Assembly: GCF_900155935.1 (NCBI RefSeq)
Contig: NZ_FTLW01000002.1
Coordinates: 372,001-436,000, forward strand
Reading direction: 5' to 3'
DNA: 64,000 nucleotides
From: Solilutibacter tolerans
GTDB taxonomy: Bacteria; Pseudomonadota; Gammaproteobacteria; Xanthomonadales; Xanthomonadaceae
In this document: piece after piece, positions 8,427-15,122 of the stretch
How positions within the stretch are numbered: position 1 is the first letter of the stretch
Layout: every line of letters begins with the position of its first letter
Made by a program: the position numbers and the translations under genes
The notes under the pieces: model-generated
Databases searched by the model: none
Told to the model about the DNA's origin: nothing
Seen by the model: only the letters and a program-made list of their open reading frames with translations

Positions 8427-9200
8427 ATGACGAATGAAACACGTGACATGAACCGCGATCCCATCACCGGCGAGCCCGGTTCGCATCCGGTCGGTACCGG
8501 TGTGGGCGCCGCAGGCGGTGCAGCCGCGGGCGCGGTGATCGGCTCCCTCTTCGGGCCGATTGGCACCTTGGTCGGTGGCGCGATCGGTGCCGCGGCCGGT
8601 GGCGCTGCAGGACACACGGTGGCCGAAGGCGTGGACCCGACGGGTGAAACCGAATATTGGCGCAACACCTACACCACCCGCCCGTACTACAACAGCCAGT
8701 ACAACTACGAAGCCGATTACGCGCCGGCGTATCTCTACGGCAACAGTGCACGCACCCAGTACGCAGGTCGTGAATGGGACGATGCGCTGGAAGCGGATAT
8801 CCGTCAGGGCTGGGAAGCCACCAAGGCCAAGTCGCGCCTGAGCTGGGAAGAAGCCAAGGACGCCGTGCGTGATGCCTTCGACCGCAGCGACCGTACCTAT
8901 CGTGCCTATGATGCGACGGATCGTTACTACGCCGACCGTTACAGCCAGGCGGATTACTACAAGGCCGATTACGGCTACGAAAGTGACTATCGCCCGGCCT
9001 ACCGCTACGGCACCTTCGCGCGTGCGCAGCAAGAAGGCCGCGAATGGGATGATCGCCTCGAAGCCGATCTGGAACGCGGTTGGGAGCAGGCCAAGGGCAC
9101 GTCGAAGATGGCATGGAACGATGCCAAGTACGCTGTCAAGGATGCATGGCACGGCGTCGAGCGTGTGCTCCCCGGCGACTTTGACCGGGATGGGCGCTGA
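8427..9200 (+). CDS. Glycine-zipper protein with two tandem tyrosine-rich repeats
   Basis: 257 residues. Residues about 22-72 are Gly/Ala-rich and hydrophobic with repeated GxxxG spacing (glycine zipper, likely membrane inserting). The rest is two similar units of about 80-90 residues, each Tyr-rich, then GREWDD.LEAD, then R.GWE.AK and a (S/M)(W)(E/N)(E/D)AK.AV(R/K)DA ending. No N-terminal signal peptide is seen. Proteins of this type occur in Proteobacteria, often as stress-related proteins, but I know no biochemical function. It stands alone, preceded by a 118-nt gap and followed by the DNA tandem repeat at 9199. Confidence 0.7.
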   Translation: MTNETRDMNRDPITGEPGSHPVGTGVGAAGGAAAGAVIGSLFGPIGTLVGGAIGAAAGGAAGHTVAEGVDPTGETEYWRNTYTTRPYYNSQYNYEADYAPAYLYGNSARTQYAGREWDDALEADIRQGWEATKAKSRLSWEEAKDAVRDAFDRSDRTYRAYDATDRYYADRYSQADYYKADYGYESDYRPAYRYGTFARAQQEGREWDDRLEADLERGWEQAKGTSKMAWNDAKYAVKDAWHGVERVLPGDFDRDGR

Positions 9201-9357
9201 GCCACGGTTTGCGCGCCATTGGCGCGAGTGGCGAAGCGCGGGCCGAGCGCTGCGAGGCCCCGGACCGCTAAAGAGCCACGGTTTGCGCGCCATTGGCGCG
9301 CGTGGCGAAGCGCGGAGCCGAGCCCTGCGAGGCCCCGGACTGCTGAGCCACGGCTTT
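9199..9357. repeat. Direct tandem repeat, 74-bp and 72-bp units plus partial third
   Basis: GAGCCACGGTTTGCGCGCC starts unit 1 at 9199 and unit 2 at 9273; a third copy starts at 9345 (GAGCCACGGCTTT) and stops after about 13 bases. Units 1 and 2 are nearly identical over their length, including a GCGAGGCCCCGGAC segment near the end of each. The copies begin on the stop codon of the upstream gene. No gene is credible here; it resembles a dispersed extragenic repeat. Confidence 0.85.
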
Positions 9358-9383
9358 CGATAAGCCAATCGTTGCACTGAAAA

Positions 9384-9409
9384 ACAAGGGCCGCGCAAGC
9401 GGCCCTTGT
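9384..9409 (-). terminator. Rho-independent terminator for uvrD
   Basis: 11-bp stem (ACAAGGGCCGC / GCGGCCCTTGT) with loop GCAA, lying 14 nt past the uvrD stop. On the minus strand it continues into TTTTTCAG, a proper T-run; on the plus strand only TCTTA follows. Confidence 0.85.
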
Positions 9410-9422
9410 CTTACCCGGAAGA

Positions 9423-11597
9423 TCACATGATTTGCAGGTTGGCGTAGGCCAGCACCAGCCACTTGCTGCCCGCTTCGTCGAAGTTCACTTGCACGCGCGC
9501 ATGTGCGCCATTGCCTTCGATATCGGTCACGGTGCCCATGCCAAACGTCGCGTGACGCACGTTTGTGCCGAGCGCGATGCCCGGCGTTTCGATGGGCGCA
9601 TGACCGGCGTTGCGACGCGCAGGTGACAAGTACGGCCGGGCGACCTTCACCTTCGGGCGAATTTCATTGAGCAACGCATGCGGGATCTCGCGCAGGAAGC
9701 GCGAAGGCAGTCCCATCATGTCCTGTCCATGCAGGCGGCGTGTTTCCGCGTGTGACAACACCAGCTTCTGCCGTGCACGGGTGATGCCGACATAGGCCAA
9801 GCGGCGCTCTTCTTCCAGGCGTCCGCTCTCTTCAACGCTGCGTGCATTGGGGAATAGGCCTTCTTCCACGCCGGCGAGAAAGACCAGCGGAAATTCGAGG
9901 CCCTTCGCGCTGTGCAGGGTCATCAACTGCACGCCTTCTTCGCCCGCATCGGCCTGGCCTTCGCCGGCTTCGAGTGCGGCGTAGGCAAGAAACGCGACGA
10001 GCTCCGTCAGCTGTGCGGACTCCTCGTCATCGCCTCGGTTGAAGCGGGAGGCGACGCTCACCAGTTCGTCCAGGTTGTCCACGCGGGAGTCGATGCTGCC
10101 CTTGGATTCGCGCTCGTAGTGCGCACGCAAGCCCGAGCGCACCAGCACGTGGTCGATCTTGTCCTGCAGGTTGAGATCGACGCATTCATCGGCCAATTGC
10201 TCGATGAGCTGGACGAAACCGGCGAGGGCGTTCTTGGCGCGGGATGTCAGCGTATCCCCATGAATCGTGAGTTGCGTCGCCTCCCACAAGGGCACGCCAG
10301 CGCCGCGGGCGGTGCGCCGCACTTCATCCATTGTTCGCTCGCCGATGCCGCGGGTCGGCGTGTTGACCGCGCGCTCAAAGGCGGCGTCATCCACACGCGA
10401 GGCGATCAAGCGCAGATAAGCCAGCGTGTCCTTGATTTCCATGCGCTCGAAGAAGCGCATGCCGCCGTACACGCGATACGGAATCTGCTCGGCCAGCAGG
10501 GTTTCTTCGAATACGCGGGACTGCGCGTTGCTGCGATACAGGATCGCCGCCTCGCTCCAGCTACCGCCATCATTTACCCACTGGCGAATGCGCTGAATGA
10601 CATAACGCGCTTCGTCGATCTCGTTGTAGGCGGCGTAGAGATCGATCGCCTCGCCTTCGCCTGAGTCCGTCCACAACTGCTTGCCGAGGCGATCGGGATT
10701 GTTGGCGATGACCGCGTTGGCGGCATCCAGGATGTTGGCGGTGGAGCGATAGTTTTGCTCCAGGCGAATGGTGCGCGCGCCAGGGAAGTCCTGCAGGAAT
10801 TTCTGCACGTTCTCCACTTTCGCGCCGCGCCAGCCGTAGATGGCCTGGTCATCGTCGCCCACCACGAAGACATTGCCGGTGTCGCCCGCGAGCAGGCGCA
10901 CGAAGCCGTACTGGATGGCGTTGGTGTCCTGGAATTCGTCGATCAACAGTTCGCGGAAACGCTGGCGGTAATGCGCCAGCAAGGCCGGGGTGTCGCGCAG
11001 TAGTTCGTGCGCACGCAGCAGGATCTCGGCGAAATCGACCAGGCCCGCTTGATCGCAGCGCTCTTGATAGAGGGTGTAGGTTTTCAGCATCACCTCGCCC
11101 CATTCGTCGCCGCTGGGTTGGATGTGATGCGGGCGCCGGCCTTCGTCTTTCTGCGCGTTGATCCACCACGCGATCTGCTTGGGTGGGAAGCGCGCTTCGT
11201 CGAATTCCAGTTGCTGTACGACGCGCTTCACTAGGCGCAACTGGTCATCGCTGTCGAGGATCTGGAAGCCCTCCGGCAACTTGGCGTCTTGCCAATGCAG
11301 GCGCAGCAGGCGATGGGCGATGCCGTGGAAAGTGCCGATCCACATCCCGCGGCCGCCATTCGGCAACAGCGCATCCGCGCGATGTCGCATTTCGCCCGCG
11401 GCCTTGTTGGTGAAGGTCACCGCCAGAATGCCGTGGGCCGGCACGCCATGGACTTCGTTGAGCCAGGCGATGCGATGGGTCAGCACGCGGGTCTTGCCCG
11501 AGCCCGCGCCTGCGAGGATCAGCAAGTGGCCGGGCGGGGCGGAAACGGCTTCGCGCTGGGCGGTGTTGAGGCCGTCGAGCAAGTGGGAAACATCCAT
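9423..11597 (-). CDS. uvrD: DNA helicase II (UvrD/Rep family)
   Basis: 724 residues. SF1A helicase motifs are all visible: Q-motif LNTAQREAV, Walker A GAGSGKT at 30-36, DEFQDTN, motif III VGDDDQAIYGWRGA, LEQNYRST, TLHSAKGLEFPLVFL, and VGITRARQKL. The C-terminus ends in the short Tudor-like UvrD tail (GMGTVTDIEG then VLAYANLQIM), which favours UvrD over Rep. It unwinds 3'-5' in nucleotide excision and mismatch repair. Single gene with its own terminator; the divergent GST-like gene starts 44 nt upstream, so the promoters are packed between them. Confidence 0.95.
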   Translation of the reverse strand: MDVSHLLDGLNTAQREAVSAPPGHLLILAGAGSGKTRVLTHRIAWLNEVHGVPAHGILAVTFTNKAAGEMRHRADALLPNGGRGMWIGTFHGIAHRLLRLHWQDAKLPEGFQILDSDDQLRLVKRVVQQLEFDEARFPPKQIAWWINAQKDEGRRPHHIQPSGDEWGEVMLKTYTLYQERCDQAGLVDFAEILLRAHELLRDTPALLAHYRQRFRELLIDEFQDTNAIQYGFVRLLAGDTGNVFVVGDDDQAIYGWRGAKVENVQKFLQDFPGARTIRLEQNYRSTANILDAANAVIANNPDRLGKQLWTDSGEGEAIDLYAAYNEIDEARYVIQRIRQWVNDGGSWSEAAILYRSNAQSRVFEETLLAEQIPYRVYGGMRFFERMEIKDTLAYLRLIASRVDDAAFERAVNTPTRGIGERTMDEVRRTARGAGVPLWEATQLTIHGDTLTSRAKNALAGFVQLIEQLADECVDLNLQDKIDHVLVRSGLRAHYERESKGSIDSRVDNLDELVSVASRFNRGDDEESAQLTELVAFLAYAALEAGEGQADAGEEGVQLMTLHSAKGLEFPLVFLAGVEEGLFPNARSVEESGRLEEERRLAYVGITRARQKLVLSHAETRRLHGQDMMGLPSRFLREIPHALLNEIRPKVKVARPYLSPARRNAGHAPIETPGIALGTNVRHATFGMGTVTDIEGNGAHARVQVNFDEAGSKWLVLAYANLQIM

Positions 11598-11641
11598 CGG
11601 CTCATTTTACGCATCGGGCTAGACTGGAGCGCCCACCCTGG

Positions 11642-12346
11642 ATGCACGCGATGATTGACCTGTATTACTGGCCCACACCGAATGGCCACAAGATCACCTT
11701 ATTTCTCGAAGAGGCCGGCCTCGACTACCAGATCAAGCCGGTGAACATTGGCAAGGGTGCGCAGTTCGAGGCGAATTACCTGCGCATCTCGCCCAACAAC
11801 AAGATGCCGGCCATCGTCGATCACGCCCCCGCGGATGGCGGCGCGCCGCTTAGCGTGTTCGAATCCGGCGCCATCCTGCAGTACCTGGCTGACAAGACCG
11901 GGCGCTTCATTCCCAGCGATGTGCGCGGGCGCACGACCACGCTGGAATGGCTGTTCTGGCAGATGGGCGGGCTAGGGCCGATGACCGGACAGTACGGGCA
12001 TTTCCACGTGTACGCGCCGGAAGCGATCGACTACGTCAAAGAGCGTTATGCGCGCGAAGTGGATCGCCTGCTGGGCGTGCTGGACCGGCGTCTGCAGGAA
12101 GTCGACTACCTGTCCGGTGGCGACTACGGCATCGCCGACATGGCGACGTATCCGTGGATCGATGTGTATGCGCGCGCGCCAATCGACCGCAGCGCCTACA
12201 CCGCACTGGCACGCTGGCATGACGCCATCCGCGCGCGCCCGGCGACCGAGCGCGCCTACGCGCGTGGCGCGGAGGTCAATCCTGACGCCGGCAAGCCACT
12301 ATCGGATGAAGAGAAGCGCGTCTTGTTCGGTACCAAACCGGCCTGA
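11642..12346 (+). CDS. Glutathione S-transferase family protein (YghU/YfcG-like)
   Basis: 234 residues. N-terminal thioredoxin fold begins LYYWPTPNGHKITLFLEE, with NNKMPAIVDH and an FESGAILQYLADK segment (glutathione-binding E-S-G). The all-alpha C-terminal half contains MTGQYGHFHVYAPE and DYGIADMATYPW, typical of the YfcG/YghU (Nu-class) group, which act as disulfide-bond oxidoreductases on glutathione. An alternative start at 11651 (MIDLYYWP) matches the usual N-terminus of the family better; neither has a clear ribosome-binding site. Cytoplasmic. Convergent with yqhA 9 nt downstream. Confidence 0.88.
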   Translation: MHAMIDLYYWPTPNGHKITLFLEEAGLDYQIKPVNIGKGAQFEANYLRISPNNKMPAIVDHAPADGGAPLSVFESGAILQYLADKTGRFIPSDVRGRTTTLEWLFWQMGGLGPMTGQYGHFHVYAPEAIDYVKERYAREVDRLLGVLDRRLQEVDYLSGGDYGIADMATYPWIDVYARAPIDRSAYTALARWHDAIRARPATERAYARGAEVNPDAGKPLSDEEKRVLFGTKPA

Positions 12347-12355
12347 GCGTAGCGG

Positions 12356-12988
12356 TCAGTGGGCGTGTTCGCGCTTGCTGGCCGCGTTAGTCATCAGTTT
12401 GTCGGTGTAGGCGATGCCGATCGCCGACAGGATGAAGAGGCCATGGATGATCGCCTGCCACATCACGCCATCAGTGGACACGGTGGTGCAGGTCTTGCCG
12501 AGGTAGGCCGGCACTTGCGCCGCGGCCGAGGCGGCAGACGCGAAGGCCGCCGTGGTGCCGCATAGGGGCATGTCGCCGAGCGTGCCGGCCTCGATGAAGG
12601 TCTTGAGCAAGTGAATGGAAGAGATGCCGATGATCGCCATCGCCAGCTTCACCTTCAGCACGCTCGCGTTGACATGGGACAGCCATTCCGGCTGGTCCGG
12701 GTGGCGTTCAAGGCGCATGCGCGAAACAAACGTTTCGTAACCGCCGACGATCACCATCATCAACAGGTTGCTGATCATCACCACGTCGATCAGGCCGAGC
12801 ACCACCAGCATGATTTGCTGCTCGCCCCAACCCACCGCGTGGGTGACCAGGTGCAGCAGCTCCTTGAGGAACAGGAACACATACACGCCCTGTGCCACGA
12901 TCAGGCCCAGGTACAGAGGCAGCTGCAGCCAACGTGAAGCGAAGATCAGGCGCGGCAAGGGGTTGAGCTGTTGGCGGGCATCAGTCAT
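12356..12988 (-). CDS. yqhA: UPF0114 (YqhA/TIGR00645) membrane protein
   Basis: 210 residues, longer than the E. coli homologue of 164. Starts with LIFASRWLQLPLYLGLIVAQGVYVFLFLKELLHL, the family hallmark, and has four hydrophobic helices (about 12-45, 60-90, 110-135, 180-200). The extra length lies in an Ala-rich loop with two Cys between helices 3 and 4. Function is not established. Single gene; its start is separated from the phytochrome 3' end by about 75 nt. Confidence 0.85.
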   Translation of the reverse strand: MTDARQQLNPLPRLIFASRWLQLPLYLGLIVAQGVYVFLFLKELLHLVTHAVGWGEQQIMLVVLGLIDVVMISNLLMMVIVGGYETFVSRMRLERHPDQPEWLSHVNASVLKVKLAMAIIGISSIHLLKTFIEAGTLGDMPLCGTTAAFASAASAAAQVPAYLGKTCTTVSTDGVMWQAIIHGLFILSAIGIAYTDKLMTNAASKREHAH

Positions 12989-13063
12989 CGGTGCGGGGAA
13001 TCAGTGCAGGAGGCGCGAGGTTAGCCGCTGCTGCCGTGCGGGACAACCGTGGCCTTGCCCGCA

Positions 13064-14575
13064 TCAGGACGCCGAAGGCAGGGTCTGCCGCAGCAGCATG
13101 GCGGTGGGTTCGGCGTCTTCCAGGTCTTCGCGGCTCCAGGGCTGTGCCTGCGCGCTGACCATTTCGCGCCAGATGTTGAAGCTGCGTCGCGGAGCCAGGC
13201 GCACGCCGTCATCGGTCGTGACCAGATGTTTGACCGGCTCGCCCGCCCAGCTGACCTCGCCTGATTCTTCGCGGCGTAGCAGCAGCACCGAGCGGCCGTC
13301 GGTCAGGCGCATGCCCAGAAGGCCCGCGTGGCCTTCCGATGCGGCATCGCCCATCCATTCGCTGGCGACATGGCTGGCGGCGACGTCACCGGGTTGTGCC
13401 TCGAACCAGGTGCGGGCGGCATCGAGCGTGGTCGCCGTCACGGCATCGCCGACCACGGTGATGTCCTGTGGCGTCACCAGCACGGCGGCATCGGCGGGCA
13501 CGATCTCTTGCAGCTCCGGCAACAATTTCGCCAGATACGCGGAAGGGTCATCCACCGAAGCCAGCGCCCGCAACATCTCGGTGCGGATCGCCCGGGCACG
13601 GGTCTTGCGTGTCGCGGATTTGAGATGTTGCATCGACGTCACGCGTAGCGAATAGAACATGCCGAGCAAATCTGCAGCCGTGCGATGCCGTGGCGGCAGC
13701 TGCCGGGGCGTGCGGTGGTGGCAGGCGACCAGTCCCCACAGGCGGTCATCGACGATGATCGAAATGGACATCGAGGCGGCCATGCCCATGTTGCGCATGT
13801 ATTCCAGATGCACGGGCGAGACGCTGCGCAGGCCGTGCATCGAGAGGTCGAGTGGTGCACCGTCGTGTACGACGGCAGGCTGGATGGGCGAAGGCACGTA
13901 ATCGGTCGATGCGATCACCCGCACGCGATTACGCAGGTAAAGCGCACGCGCCTGTGGCGGGATATCCGATGCCGGATAGCGCACGCCGAGGTATGACTGC
14001 ACACCCTCGGCCAAGGATTCAGCGATCACTTCGCCCGTGTCATCGTCGAGGAAGCGATAGATCATCACCCGGTCGAAGCCGGTGAGCAGGCGGACTTGCC
14101 TGGCCATTTCATCGTGCAGCTGGGATTCGGTCGCCTGCGCATCGGTCAGACGGACGATCATCTCGTGCGCCAGTTCGCCTGCGGACAGCGACCGGCTGTT
14201 CACGGGCTGTGGCTCGACCTCCAGATGCGCGAGCCCTTGCGCCAAGTGCAGGCTGACATCGCAATAGCGGGCCTGTGCTCCGATGTTGGCACTGCCGACG
14301 TAACGCGCGAATGCCCCATCCTGTAGGGCGGCGAGTTCGGCCACGGAAGAGGGCAGCTGGATGAAGTCGTCGATCGGTTGCCCGATCAACTCGGAGGGGT
14401 CGCATTCGAACAGCTGGCCACAATTCGCGGACACGTGGCGGACGATGCCGCTGGTGGGGTGGCAGCTGAAGAGATAACCGTGTGGCTGGATGCCGCCACT
14501 GAATTGGATCGGCTCGTTCGCGCAGGCTACGGTAGCCTGTGCGATCTCACTTGCGGTCCTGTCCTTCATCCACAT
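13064..14575 (-). CDS. bphP: Bacteriophytochrome photosensory core (PAS-GAF-PHY) without output domain
   Basis: 503 residues. PAS begins at the biliverdin-binding Cys18 in CANEPIQFSGGIQPHG; GAF (about 135-310) carries the PASDIP motif and MGMAASMSISI; PHY (about 320-495) carries the tongue PRRSF and a WSREDLEDA helix. The protein ends right after the PHY-linked helix (RQTLPSAS), where most bacteriophytochromes continue into a histidine kinase, and where Xanthomonas BphP carries a PAS9 domain. No output domain or pseudogene remnant follows before yqhA. Start at 14575 or 14569; both lie inside the 3' end of bphO, so translation is coupled. It senses red/far-red light with biliverdin made by the adjacent gene. 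Confidence 0.92.
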   Translation of the reverse strand: MWMKDRTASEIAQATVACANEPIQFSGGIQPHGYLFSCHPTSGIVRHVSANCGQLFECDPSELIGQPIDDFIQLPSSVAELAALQDGAFARYVGSANIGAQARYCDVSLHLAQGLAHLEVEPQPVNSRSLSAGELAHEMIVRLTDAQATESQLHDEMARQVRLLTGFDRVMIYRFLDDDTGEVIAESLAEGVQSYLGVRYPASDIPPQARALYLRNRVRVIASTDYVPSPIQPAVVHDGAPLDLSMHGLRSVSPVHLEYMRNMGMAASMSISIIVDDRLWGLVACHHRTPRQLPPRHRTAADLLGMFYSLRVTSMQHLKSATRKTRARAIRTEMLRALASVDDPSAYLAKLLPELQEIVPADAAVLVTPQDITVVGDAVTATTLDAARTWFEAQPGDVAASHVASEWMGDAASEGHAGLLGMRLTDGRSVLLLRREESGEVSWAGEPVKHLVTTDDGVRLAPRRSFNIWREMVSAQAQPWSREDLEDAEPTAMLLRQTLPSAS

Positions 14576-15122
14576 CCCCGGCTGAGCCCATCGGGTCGAA
14601 GCATGATGCCGCCAGCGCGAAGGTGTTGCGTGCAGAGGCGATCACTGTTTTGAAATCCGAAGTCGCCGGATCATGCTGGGCCAAGGCCTGCATCAATCGC
14701 GGCCAATGGGTGATGCCGCGGTCCACATGATGGGTCAGAAACGTGGCGCCCGACGTAGCGTGGTGACCGAGCGCCTCGGCTTGGCGCAGCAGCAGGCGTG
14801 CGCTGAGCGCGGAGCCCTCGATCACGTAGCGTACGCCAAGGCGCGCATGAGGGTCGAGGATGTCGATACCGCTGGGCAATGACGCAGAGCGTGCATCGAG
14901 GGCAAGCAGGTCATCAGCAAGATGCTGTCGATGTATGGCGTATCCGACATTCAGCTGTTCATCGCGGTTGCTGAGTGCCGTCAACAGCGCATGCATGCCG
15001 CGCAGATAGCGCCGGTAAGCCGCTGCATCTTGCAGCCCGTGCGGGAAGCAGCCGTCGACGCGGGCGTGATCGACGGCCGTGGCTTCGCGCAAGCGGGTAT
15101 GGGCGGCGGTGCGCGGTGTCAT
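14547..15122 (-). CDS. bphO: Biliverdin-producing heme oxygenase
   Basis: 191 residues from the ATG at 15122. The proximal haem ligand His19 sits in LREATAVDHARVD, and the distal-helix signature YVIEGSALSARLL is clear. It oxidises haem to biliverdin, CO and iron; biliverdin is the chromophore for the phytochrome encoded next. Start choice: the ATG overlaps the stop of the DPP IV gene as ATGA, and the family N-terminus begins just here, while a longer frame upstream lacks family similarity. Its 3' end overlaps bphP by 23-29 nt, so three genes form one operon. Confidence 0.92.
   Translation of the reverse strand: MTPRTAAHTRLREATAVDHARVDGCFPHGLQDAAAYRRYLRGMHALLTALSNRDEQLNVGYAIHRQHLADDLLALDARSASLPSGIDILDPHARLGVRYVIEGSALSARLLLRQAEALGHHATSGATFLTHHVDRGITHWPRLMQALAQHDPATSDFKTVIASARNTFALAASCFDPMGSAGDVDEGQDRK

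Noticed and set aside
8427-8450. TGAAACACGTGAC-like sequence resembling parS
   Set aside because: Too many mismatches to the TGTTTCACGTGAAACA consensus and it lies in the start of a coding region, far from parAB.
8331-9398. Minus-strand open frame of 355 codons across the glycine-zipper gene and DNA repeat
   Set aside because: It is antisense to a gene with clear protein-level repeats and starts within the DNA tandem repeat; composition is that of a shadow frame.
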